From: Solirubrobacteraceae bacterium
Lineage (GTDB): Bacteria > Actinomycetota > Thermoleophilia > Solirubrobacterales > Solirubrobacteraceae
Length of the DNA: 34,645 bases
Direction of reading: 5' to 3'
NCBI GenBank assembly: GCA_017882455.1
Contig: JADGPL010000030.1
Span: 1 to 34,645 of the forward strand
Position 1 is the stretch's first letter, and the number at the start of each line of letters is the position of its first letter. A model generated the notes under the pieces. The model was given only the letters and a program-made list of their open reading frames with translations, searched no databases and was not told the origin of the DNA. The translations under genes were made by a program, and so were the position numbers. Below, piece after piece: positions 1 through 7,652 of this stretch.

Positions 1-49
1 CCTCTCGATTCCAGCCCTCAGAAGCCGGAAACCCTAGGAGCAGAGCGGC

Positions 50-1888
50 ATGCGCGACGTTCAGGCGTTCACTTCACCCACGGGAAGAGCAGAAGCGCCG
101 CTTTTCGGAGGCGTCAGTGCCGAAGCCGCAGATCGAAACTTGCTGATCTGGGGCGACAACCGGCTGGTGATGAGCAGCTTGATGGAGCAGTATGCCGGCA
201 AGGTCAAGCTTGTCTATATCGACCCGCCGTTTGATACGGGAACCGACTTCTCGCATCGTGTTTCAGTCGGTGACGCGTCGATCATGAAGCAGCCATCCGT
301 TCTGGAGGAGCACGCGTACCGTGACACTTGGGGTCGAGGGCGGTCGTCGTACCTGGCGATGATGTACGAGCGCGTGGCTTTGATTCACGAACTACTAAGC
401 GAGGACGGCTCCCTCTATCTCCATTGTGCTCCTAACGTCAGCCACTACCTCAAGGTGCTATCGGACGAAATCTTCGGCGTGGACAGGTTTCGCGCCGAGA
501 TTGCGTGGAAGCGCGTATCGGGACATGGGGACGCGAAGAAGTGGTCGCCAGTACACGAGATAATTCTCCACTACTCAAAGGGCGCCTCCTATGTGTGGAA
601 TCCACCACGCGAACCTCTTGATGAGTCATACGTATCGAGCAAGTACAACCAAGATGACGGCGATGGGCGCGGCCCATATATGCTCGACAACCTCACGAGC
701 CCCAATCCCCGACCGAACATGACGTATGAGTGGGAAGGGTTTGCGCCACCCGCGAAGGGATGGCGGTACAGCAGCGGGACGATGAGGGAACTCGATGCGG
801 ACGGCCGAATCTACAAGCCGACCGATAGAACTAAACGCCCCCGGCTAAAGCGATACCTGGAGGAGAACGAGGGGCACCTCGTCGATGACGTATGGGACGA
901 CATCCCACCTGTCAATTCGCAGGCCCTCGAGCGGACCGGCTACGACACTCAAAAGCCTCCGGCGCTGCTTGAGCGCATCATCGAGGCATCCAGCAATCCT
1001 GGTGATCTGGTCGCGGATTTCTTTGTTGGCTCTGGCACCACTGCCGTTGCCGCCGAGAGATTGGGGCGCCAGTGGATCGCTTGCGATCTGGGTCGTTTCG
1101 CCATCCACACTAGCCGCAAGCGGCTTCTGAGTGTCCCCGACTGTCGTCCCTTCGAGATCCAGAACCTTGGTTCCTACGAGCGTCAGCGGTGGCAGGTCAA
1201 GACCGGAAACGGTGCCTTGCGGGCCTACCTGGACACCATACTCGCGTTCTACCGCGCGGAGCCAGTCGAGGGCTTCAGCTTGCTGCACGGACACAAGGCC
1301 GACCGGATGGTCCATGTGGGTGCGACGGACGCGCCGGTCACGATCGACGAGACCGAGGAAGTCATGGATGAGATGGCCGACAATGGCATCGAGGCATGTG
1401 ACTTGCTCGGGTGGGAGTGGGAGATGGGCCTCAACGACACCATCACTGAGCGAGCGCGACGCCGTGGCCTCGATCTGCGCCCGCGCCAGATTCCGCGCGA
1501 GGTGATGGAGCGCCACGTCTCCGAAGCCGACGCCGTGAGGTTCTTCGAGCTGGCCTTCGTCGATCTCGATGTCCGCCGCAAAGGGCATGAGGCTTGCGTG
1601 GTCCTCAAGGACTTTGCGATCCCGAGCGAGGACCTGATCCCACAAAAGGTGCGCGAGAGCATCAGCTCCTGGTCTGACCTCATCGACTACTGGTCTGTTG
1701 ACTTCGATTTCAGCGATGAGGTGTTTCACAACCAGTGGCAGGTGTACAGGACGCGCGAGGACCCGACGCTGGCAACTCATAGTGATTGGCACGAGTATCC
1801 GATGGCGGGCACCTATGCACTTGTCGTCAAGATCATCGACATCTTCGGCAACGACACGACGAAGCTGGCCGAGGTCCGCATCAAATGA
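50..1888 (+). CDS. mod: Type III restriction-modification DNA methyltransferase (Mod), N6-adenine class
   Basis: This is the modification and recognition subunit of a type III R-M system; it transfers a methyl group from S-adenosylmethionine to adenine in the recognition site and guides the Res subunit. The catalytic DPPF motif is at residues 58-61 and precedes the AdoMet-binding motif FFVGSGTT at about 324-331, the beta-class order typical of type III Mod and related methylases. Between them and in the C-terminal 240 residues lie the parts expected to recognise DNA and contact Res. At 612 aa it is of normal Mod length and looks intact. An AGGAG ribosome site at 36-40 supports the ATG at 50. 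Its stop overlaps the start of res (ATGA), so the two are translationally coupled. The base composition is lower in GC than the genes after 5.7 kb, which suggests acquired DNA (inference). The recognition sequence cannot be read from here. Confidence 0.93.
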   Translation: MRDVQAFTSPTGRAEAPLFGGVSAEAADRNLLIWGDNRLVMSSLMEQYAGKVKLVYIDPPFDTGTDFSHRVSVGDASIMKQPSVLEEHAYRDTWGRGRSSYLAMMYERVALIHELLSEDGSLYLHCAPNVSHYLKVLSDEIFGVDRFRAEIAWKRVSGHGDAKKWSPVHEIILHYSKGASYVWNPPREPLDESYVSSKYNQDDGDGRGPYMLDNLTSPNPRPNMTYEWEGFAPPAKGWRYSSGTMRELDADGRIYKPTDRTKRPRLKRYLEENEGHLVDDVWDDIPPVNSQALERTGYDTQKPPALLERIIEASSNPGDLVADFFVGSGTTAVAAERLGRQWIACDLGRFAIHTSRKRLLSVPDCRPFEIQNLGSYERQRWQVKTGNGALRAYLDTILAFYRAEPVEGFSLLHGHKADRMVHVGATDAPVTIDETEEVMDEMADNGIEACDLLGWEWEMGLNDTITERARRRGLDLRPRQIPREVMERHVSEADAVRFFELAFVDLDVRRKGHEACVVLKDFAIPSEDLIPQKVRESISSWSDLIDYWSVDFDFSDEVFHNQWQVYRTREDPTLATHSDWHEYPMAGTYALVVKIIDIFGNDTTKLAEVRIK

Positions 1889-4479
1889 CACCGGAGGAGC
1901 CGATAGCTCCCTCCGGTGATCCATACGCCGTCCCCGAGCGGCGCAAACCAAGCGAAGGCACCTACGCCGTCAAGGGCGTTCGCGCCCGGGTCGACGCTTG
2001 GCGTTCTCAGAGCTACAAGGGAGCATCTGCTACCTCGCGTCGTCTGTTGGGATTCTGGTTCGCCGATGAGCACCGTACGCAAGACGGCGGGCCGTTTCGG
2101 TTCTACTTCTGCCAGCGCGAGGCCGTCGAGACGTTCATCTACCTGAACGAGATCGAGCCAGTCCACGGGCTCAAGGATCTACTCGACTTCGCAGAGCACG
2201 GGATGCTGCTGCAGCCGGGAGAAACCAAGCGTCAGCGGCTGGCCATGAAGATGGCGACAGGCTCCGGGAAGACGATGGCGATGAGCCTGTGCGTCGTGTG
2301 GTCCTACTTCCACTCGCTGTATGAGCCCGGCTCGCCGATGGCGACATCGTTCCTGGTGATTGCACCGAACCTGATCGTGTTCGAGAGGCTGAAGACAGAC
2401 TTCGGCGACGCCATGACGTTTCGTCGTGACCCGATGGTCCCGCCCGAGTGGGCGCACGACTTCGACCTGGCCGTCCTGCTGCAAGACGACCCCGCACCGG
2501 TGACCGCCCGCGGGGTTCTGTACCTCACCAACATCCAGCGGCTCTACGAGCCGACCACCGGCCGCGGCAAGAGCAAGACGGCCCCCAACCCGGTCGAGGC
2601 GATGGTCGGTCCGCGCGTGAACCGCGACGTCGACGCGTCGTCGGCCGAGCGTCTCTTCGAGGGGATCGCTGAGCGCAGACGGGTCGTGGTCCTGAACGAC
2701 GAGGCGCACCATGTCCATGACGAGAAGCTCAAGTGGAACCAGACGATCGAGCGGCTGCACGACGAGCTGCGCAAACGCACACCCGATGACCCCGGCGCCG
2801 GAGTGGTCGCGCAGCTCGATTTCTCCGCCACGCCAAAGCACGAAAACGGTGAGCTGTTCAGGCACGTCGTGGTCGACTATCCGCTGGCGCAGGCCGTCGC
2901 CGACGGGATAGTCAAGACGCCCATCATCGGCGAGGTCACCGGGGCAGAGGTGGAGCTGGGCGACGGCTCATTCGAGCGCAGCCGTCAATGGCTCGACGTA
3001 GCCGTCGGACGCTGGCGCGAGTTCAACGAGACCCTCTCGCCTGCAGGCAAGCGGCCCGTGCTGTTCGTGATGTGCGAGAACACACGCGAGGCCGACAGAG
3101 CAGGCGACTATCTCCGCCAGATGCGGGAGTTCGCCGACGACCAGCTCCTCGTGATCCACACCAACACGCAGGGCGAAATCACCAAAGCCGATCTGGAGCT
3201 AGCCCGCAACGCAGCCCGGGAAGTCGATCAGCCCGACAGCCGCATCCGGTGCATCGTCAGCGTCCTGATGCTGCGAGAGGGCTGGGACGTGCGCAACGTC
3301 TGCGTCATCGTCACGCTCAGAGCGCTCAGCGCAGCCAACAAGATCCTTCCCGAGCAGGCGCTCGGACGCGGGCTCAGGCGAATGACACCGCCTGGCTCAG
3401 GTTTCGACGAGCGAGTCGTCGTGATCGAGCACGAAGCGTTCCGCAACCTCTGGAACGCAGAGCTGGACGGTGGTCTGATCGTGCAGCGAGAAGACGCGGA
3501 CAAGATCCAAGCGGGCGCCGTCACGATCTTCGTCGATGAGGCCAGGCTCAAATACGACATCGTGATCCCACAGCTCACACGGGCGCTTGCACGCTCCGAC
3601 AGCGCTCTCGCGCAGCTCCACCCAGCAGATGTGCCAGACCCCAAGACTGCGCTCATCGTCCCCGACATAGAGCCAGACGAGTACGTCCACTATCGGGGCC
3701 TGCACCTCATCGACAAGGACATCGTCGAGGAGTTCGACTTCCACGTCCCTTACGCCGAAGACCCGTCGGGCGTCATCACCTACTACACGCGCACGGTCGC
3801 ACGAGCAGGCGGCGTGGACCGCCTCTCCGGCGCGTTCGCCACGCTCGCCCCGATGGTCCGCGACTACCTCAAGGAGCGCGTCTTCGAGCAGGTGGTGGAT
3901 CTCCACGACAAGGTCGTGCTGCGTAGGCTGGCTGAGAACGACGCGCAGAAGCTCGTCGTCGACGCCTTCGCGACGGCCATTCGCGAGCTGGCGATCGTGG
4001 AGCGCGAACCGCAGATCACCGAGAGCGCCTTCCGGGTATCGCAGACGCCACCATTTCCGTGGTCGCGGAAAACCGTCGAGGGCAAGCGAACCGTCTTCAA
4101 CCTCACGCCCGTCGACAACAACCTGGAGGCCAGGTTCGCCGCGTTCCTCGACCGCGCAACCGACGTGGCCGCGTGGGCGAAGCTAACGATGAACAGCCGG
4201 TTCGCGCTCGAGTACATCTCCAAGGAGGGCGCTCTGCGCTACTACTACCCGGACTTCGTGATACGGCTTGCCGACGACAGTTGTCTGATCGTCGAGACCA
4301 AGGGCCAGGAAGACCCCGATGTCGCGCTCAAGGACCGCCGTGCGCGCCGCTGGTGCGAAGACGCAACGCGCCTGGCGGGCCGCGACTGGCACTACGAGAA
4401 GGTCGCCCAGCACGTCTTCGACGCCTACACTGGAGCAGACATCGACGGCCTCCGCAGAACCATCGCCGCAGGCAGCTAA
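1885..4479 (+). CDS. res: Type III restriction endonuclease subunit (Res), SF2 helicase-nuclease
   Basis: This is the ATP-dependent restriction subunit that works with Mod to cleave unmethylated DNA. Helicase motifs occur in order: Walker A ATGSGKT at residues 124-130, DEAH at 272-275, SAT at 314-316, an REGWDVRN segment of motif V near 470, and LGRGLRR (motif VI) at 493-499. The C-terminal nuclease is visible as PD at 789-790 followed by E-T-K at 804-806, a PD-x13-ExK site. All catalytic elements are present, so the enzyme is probably active. I use the ATG at 1885, which shares bases with the mod stop codon; a longer in-frame ATG at 1786 lies inside mod and would add 33 residues unlike the family. 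The product is 864 aa, in the usual range. Together with mod it forms a two-gene operon, probably extended by the small gene at 4545. Confidence 0.93.
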   Translation: MTPEEPIAPSGDPYAVPERRKPSEGTYAVKGVRARVDAWRSQSYKGASATSRRLLGFWFADEHRTQDGGPFRFYFCQREAVETFIYLNEIEPVHGLKDLLDFAEHGMLLQPGETKRQRLAMKMATGSGKTMAMSLCVVWSYFHSLYEPGSPMATSFLVIAPNLIVFERLKTDFGDAMTFRRDPMVPPEWAHDFDLAVLLQDDPAPVTARGVLYLTNIQRLYEPTTGRGKSKTAPNPVEAMVGPRVNRDVDASSAERLFEGIAERRRVVVLNDEAHHVHDEKLKWNQTIERLHDELRKRTPDDPGAGVVAQLDFSATPKHENGELFRHVVVDYPLAQAVADGIVKTPIIGEVTGAEVELGDGSFERSRQWLDVAVGRWREFNETLSPAGKRPVLFVMCENTREADRAGDYLRQMREFADDQLLVIHTNTQGEITKADLELARNAAREVDQPDSRIRCIVSVLMLREGWDVRNVCVIVTLRALSAANKILPEQALGRGLRRMTPPGSGFDERVVVIEHEAFRNLWNAELDGGLIVQREDADKIQAGAVTIFVDEARLKYDIVIPQLTRALARSDSALAQLHPADVPDPKTALIVPDIEPDEYVHYRGLHLIDKDIVEEFDFHVPYAEDPSGVITYYTRTVARAGGVDRLSGAFATLAPMVRDYLKERVFEQVVDLHDKVVLRRLAENDAQKLVVDAFATAIRELAIVEREPQITESAFRVSQTPPFPWSRKTVEGKRTVFNLTPVDNNLEARFAAFLDRATDVAAWAKLTMNSRFALEYISKEGALRYYYPDFVIRLADDSCLIVETKGQEDPDVALKDRRARRWCEDATRLAGRDWHYEKVAQHVFDAYTGADIDGLRRTIAAGS

Positions 4480-4544
4480 CCGGGGCCGAGCGAGAATACC
4501 GTCCCAGCCCAGTGGGAAGATGTGGCGATGGAGGGGCAGCATCC

Positions 4545-4850
4545 ATGACCCGAGCGACCGACACCCAAACCGACCTCTTCGCGTGGGCTCGCGATCTCGA
4601 GGCCGAGAACAAGCGGATCGCTGAGATCAACGCCGAGCGCGCTCGGCGGCGCGGCTACCTCGTATTCGCCACCGACCCCTCGAAGGGCGTCGACTCCCCC
4701 GACTACCAGCAGGTCTTCGCGACCGAGGCACGTACTCCCAACCAGGCGATCGCCAAGATCAGACCCCTCGCGGAGGGACGACGGCTGCAGGCATATCTGG
4801 CGACCGGGACCTACAAAGACGAGCTCGCCGACGCTCGCTGGGTCGCGTAG
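4545..4850 (+). CDS. Small unknown protein downstream of res
   Basis: I do not recognise this 101-aa protein. It begins 65 bases after res on the same strand, with a GAGGGG ribosome site about eight bases ahead of the ATG at 4545; no other in-frame ATG or GTG has similar support. Residues 5-40 are charged and alpha-helical in character (DLEAENKRIAEINAERARRR), and the rest is a compact mix with no membrane segment, signal peptide or cysteines. Codon use fits a real high-GC gene. Its position suggests an accessory of the R-M operon, for example a small Mod/Res-associated or control protein, but nothing in the sequence shows a function. Confidence 0.6.
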   Translation: MTRATDTQTDLFAWARDLEAENKRIAEINAERARRRGYLVFATDPSKGVDSPDYQQVFATEARTPNQAIAKIRPLAEGRRLQAYLATGTYKDELADARWVA

Positions 4851-4874
4851 CCATCTGAGGGCCGCGCGCGGTCT

Positions 4875-4988
4875 CTACCGCTGAGCGGCTTCAGCGCGGG
4901 CGAAGACGGTTGCCGGTGGCGTTTGGAGCGCTTCGGCGATCCTGATGATGTTTGTGAGCGAGACGTTGCGCTCGCCCCGCTCTCTACT
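4875..4988 (-). pseudogene. C-terminal remnant of an XRE-family HTH regulator
   Basis: Reading the minus strand from 4988 to the TAG at 4875-4877 gives about 37 residues including RGERNVSLTNIIRIAEALQ and then PPATVFARAE. This is the second half of a Cro/C1-type HTH domain: the ERG turn, the N-S-L-N-I/L-I/L helix and the A-E-A-L/P-x-x-F ending seen in many XRE and R-M controller proteins. The first half, with the recognition helix and a start codon, is missing; upstream the frame runs into the 3' end of the intact XRE gene at 5003. I read it as a deletion remnant, with the intact neighbour in a different frame. Confidence 0.6.
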
Positions 4989-5002
4989 GGGGCTTGACGC
5001 TC

Positions 5003-5299
5003 CTAGCGGTGCCCCCGTTTGTCGCGAAGCCTGTCGGTGAGCGCCATCAGCTCTCCGGGTCGGACGTGCAGGCCGCGGCAGAGCTTCAGCAGGTTGGTGT
5101 AGGTGGGGTTGCTCTGGCCTCTCACGAGGTTGCCGACCTGGCGCAGACTGAGACCGCCGTCGAAGGCCACCGTGTCCTGGGTCATCTCGGCGTCTTCGGC
5201 CATCAACAGTTCGATGGCCTGGCCCAGAGCGGCGTGGTCCGGGCTGCGCGGCTTGGATTTCCGTTGAGGGGGCATGCCCGGCAGCCTTGCGTATCGCAT
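5003..5299 (-). CDS. XRE-family HTH transcriptional regulator
   Basis: This 98-aa protein is a single Cro/C1-type helix-turn-helix domain with a short basic N-terminus. Residues from about 24 (LGQAIELL) through a helix-turn-helix around GLSLRQVGNLVRGQSNPTY to LCRGLHVRPGELM follow the fold's pattern, including the characteristic S-NPT-L turn. It has no second domain. It is transcribed away from the XRE gene at 5321, and the short gap holds an 18-bp imperfect palindrome that may be its operator. The position next to a type III R-M operon suggests a controller role, or regulation of the neighbouring XRE gene; both are inference. The ATG at 5299 is the start; a weak TAACGA lies six bases upstream of it, and no strong ribosome site is visible. 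Confidence 0.75.
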   Translation of the reverse strand: MRYARLPGMPPQRKSKPRSPDHAALGQAIELLMAEDAEMTQDTVAFDGGLSLRQVGNLVRGQSNPTYTNLLKLCRGLHVRPGELMALTDRLRDKRGHR

Positions 5300-5309
5300 G
5301 GAGCGTCGT

Positions 5310-5327
5310 TAGGCCATATATTGCCTA
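5310..5327. promoter_or_regulatory. Palindromic candidate operator between divergent XRE genes
   Basis: TAGGC at 5310-5314 and GCCTA at 5323-5327 are perfect inverted arms; over the full 18 bases only two symmetric positions fail to pair. The centre contains TATATT (5317-5322), which can serve as a -10 box for the plus strand. It lies eleven bases ahead of the ATG of the minus-strand XRE gene, so a bound dimer could repress both directions. Binding is inferred; the symmetry is seen directly. Confidence 0.5.
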
Positions 5328-5710
5328 TCAGGATTCAGACAACTGTATTCGCCGCAATTTGGGAGGTTTCCGTTTCCGAAGCCGAGCAGCGACGACGCGA
5401 TCTGCTTGCCCTGGGGGAGGCGATCGGCCAGATTAGAACGGAGCACGGCCTCAGCCAGGGCCAGCTGGCTGGCGCCTCGGGAGCCTCGCCTCAGAGCATC
5501 GTGCGGCTCGAGGCGGGGCGACTCGACCCGCGCTTCGAGATGCTGCTCGCGCTCGCCGATGCCATGGGCGTCAGGCCCTCGGCGTTCTTCCAGCGTGCCG
5601 AAGCGCTCCAGGGCGAGGAGCCGGAGACCTCTGAGGGAGCGGGCGCTTCTGGGGAGCCGGTGACTTCTGAGGAGCCGGGGACTCCGCTCAGCCGGCGGCG
5701 GGGGCGCTGA
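5321..5710 (+). CDS. XRE-family HTH regulator with Glu/Ser/Pro-rich tail, start uncertain
   Basis: The product carries a well-formed Cro/C1 HTH: EAIGQIRTEHGLSQGQLA, then GASPQSIVRLEAGRLDPRF and a helix ending ADAMGVRPSAFF. The last 35 residues are a low-complexity tail rich in E, G, S and P and contain no domain I recognise. The start is unclear. The first in-frame candidate is TTG at 5321, which lies inside the palindromic operator and overlaps the best -10 box. A good GGGAGG ribosome site at 5361-5366 is followed at the right distance by GTT, not a usual start; an in-frame ATT lies at 5357. The protein therefore has roughly 112-129 residues. Its 3' end overlaps the convergent GGDEF-EAL gene by 23 bases. 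It may control the R-M genes or the divergent XRE gene. Confidence 0.65.
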   Translation: MPIRIQTTVFAAIWEVSVSEAEQRRRDLLALGEAIGQIRTEHGLSQGQLAGASGASPQSIVRLEAGRLDPRFEMLLALADAMGVRPSAFFQRAEALQGEEPETSEGAGASGEPVTSEEPGTPLSRRRGR

Positions 5711-7532
5711 GGGGCAGCATGGGCGCGGATGTCTGCCAGCTGCATAGGAAGGCCTCGGCCGCATCGACTTCGAGCGGCTTGGCAAAGAGGTAGCCCTGGC
5801 CGCTGTCGCACTGCTCGCTGCGCAGCAGCGAGAGCTCATGCTCGCCCTCGATGCCCTCGGCCAGAGTCTCGATGGAGAGCGCCTTGCCGAGCTGCACGAG
5901 GGTGCGGATGAGCGTTTCGCCTTCTGGGTTCTCGGCGAGCTGGGAGATGAATGAGCGGTCGATCTTGAGAGCGTCCACGGGGAAGCGCTGGAGGTGGGCG
6001 AGCGAGGAGTAGCCGGTACCGAAGTCGTCAATCGCGATCCGCACGCCGAGGTCCTTGATCGAGCGCAGTCGCGCCGCTGTGTCCTCGGCGTTGCGCATGA
6101 GCGTGGTCTCAGTGATCTCGAGCGTGAGCGCGCCCGCCTCGAGCGAGCTCAGTGCGAGCGCATTCTCGACGTCGGCGACGAACTGGTCGGTGTCGAGCTG
6201 GCGTCCCGAGACGTTGACAGCCACGCTGATCGGATGCCCGTCCGCTCGCCACGCCGCTCCCTGACGGCAGGCCTCGTCGAGCACCCACTTGCCGACAGGG
6301 ACGATCAGGCCGGTCTCCTCGAGCAGGGGGATGAAGTCATTGGGCGCCACCACGCCTCGGCCCGGGCGCCTCCAGCGGATCAACGTCTCTACACCGGTGG
6401 GCGTCATGCCGCGCAGGTCGAAGGTGGGTTGGTAGACGAGGAAGAACTCCTCGTTCGCGAGTGCGCCGCGCAGGTCCATCTCGAGCTCCATTCGCTGCTG
6501 GACCACGTCCTGCATGCCCGCCTCGAAGAACACATAGCGGTTCTTGCCATCCCACTTGGCGCGGTGCATGGCAATGTCGGCGTCCCGCAGGAGATCCTCG
6601 GCCGCGGGGCGCTCTCCGCTGGCGATCCCGATGCTGGCAGTCACCGTCAGCGGCGTCTGGGCGACCGCGGCGAGCGTGAAGGGGGCGCTCAGGGCTTCGT
6701 GCAGGCGCTCTGCGATCAGCTCGGCGCCGGCAGCCAGCGAGACCTCTTCGGCGAGCACCACGAACTCGTCGCCCCCGAGGCGCCCGAGCGCGTCGGCGTC
6801 GCGCACCACGCCATCGAGGCGTGCGGCGATCGCCTGCAGCAGCTCATCCCCGGCTGCGTGACCGAGCGTGTCGTTGATGGCGGTGAAGTTGTCGAGGTTG
6901 ATGAACAGCGCGGCCACCGGCGTTTGCCGGCGCCGTGCACGGCCGAACATCTGCTCTGCGCGATCGAGGATCAGCGTGCGGTTGGGCAGCCCGGTGAGCT
7001 GGTCGTGCGTGGCCATGAACGCGAGCTCCTCCTGACGGCGCGAGAGCTCCTCGTCGGTGCGCGCACGCTCACTCTCGAACACCTCGCACATGCGCACGAG
7101 CGTCACGTCGAGCGTCACCTGGGTCATCGAAAAGGCCTGAGCGAGAACCTCCGGGCCGATGTTGGCCCTGGCTGCGACCTGGCGCAGCACAACGTGAACG
7201 CCTTCTCGCCAGCGCAGGCAGCGCTTGGTCACCTCGTGCAGGGGCGCCGCCCTGTGCGCGGCGAGCTGCCCGAAGATCTCCCATGCTTCGCGTCCGGCGT
7301 CGAGGCCGGCCTCGGGCCTGCCGCCGGCCATCCACTGAGCTACCGAGATCGTGGCCATCGCGCCAACTCGCTCGAAGCTCAAGCGCACTGCATCGTCGAG
7401 GTCTTTACCGGCGGCGTGGGTCAGCCGGCGGATCTCCTCGACCACGTCCTCGGAGCGGCCCCGCAGCTCCTTGCCGAGGCGGCGAAGCTCCGGGTCTGCG
7501 CTCCGTGCGATGAGGGGCGCCTGTGGGGTCAC
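5688..7532 (-). CDS. GGDEF-EAL c-di-GMP turnover protein
   Basis: This 614-aa protein joins a diguanylate cyclase and a c-di-GMP phosphodiesterase domain. Residues 1-170 form a helical N-terminal region without a recognised sensor; its last part, SERARTDEELSRRQEEL, looks like a coiled-coil signalling linker. GGDEF is intact, and the inhibitory I-site RDAD sits five residues before it. In the second half the EAL signature reads ETL, but the other phosphodiesterase elements are present: NVSGRQL, EITETTLM, the DDFGTGYSSL loop, K-IDRSFI and an E-E-near-QGYLF ending. Both activities are therefore possible, with the phosphodiesterase less certain. No membrane segment is seen, so it is probably cytosolic. 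The start is GTG at 7532 behind a GGGAGGG ribosome site. It may follow dprA in transcription, with a gap of 120 bases. Confidence 0.9.
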   Translation of the reverse strand: MTPQAPLIARSADPELRRLGKELRGRSEDVVEEIRRLTHAAGKDLDDAVRLSFERVGAMATISVAQWMAGGRPEAGLDAGREAWEIFGQLAAHRAAPLHEVTKRCLRWREGVHVVLRQVAARANIGPEVLAQAFSMTQVTLDVTLVRMCEVFESERARTDEELSRRQEELAFMATHDQLTGLPNRTLILDRAEQMFGRARRRQTPVAALFINLDNFTAINDTLGHAAGDELLQAIAARLDGVVRDADALGRLGGDEFVVLAEEVSLAAGAELIAERLHEALSAPFTLAAVAQTPLTVTASIGIASGERPAAEDLLRDADIAMHRAKWDGKNRYVFFEAGMQDVVQQRMELEMDLRGALANEEFFLVYQPTFDLRGMTPTGVETLIRWRRPGRGVVAPNDFIPLLEETGLIVPVGKWVLDEACRQGAAWRADGHPISVAVNVSGRQLDTDQFVADVENALALSSLEAGALTLEITETTLMRNAEDTAARLRSIKDLGVRIAIDDFGTGYSSLAHLQRFPVDALKIDRSFISQLAENPEGETLIRTLVQLGKALSIETLAEGIEGEHELSLLRSEQCDSGQGYLFAKPLEVDAAEAFLCSWQTSAPMLPLSAPAAG

Positions 7533-7652
7533 CGCGTCATCCCTCCCAGGCGTTGAGCTGATCCATCATCTCGGGCCAAGCTTCGGCCTCGGCGGCCCAC
7601 GACTTGAGAAACACCCGTATTCAGTAGGCGATTTACGTTTGGTTCAGCCGAA

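Noticed and set aside
845-1951. Open frame of 368 codons on the minus strand
   Set aside because: It is antisense to mod, with no family signature and no ribosome site.
5994-7556. Open frame of 520 codons on the plus strand
   Set aside because: It is antisense to the GGDEF-EAL gene and shows no domain; it arises from GC-biased third positions.
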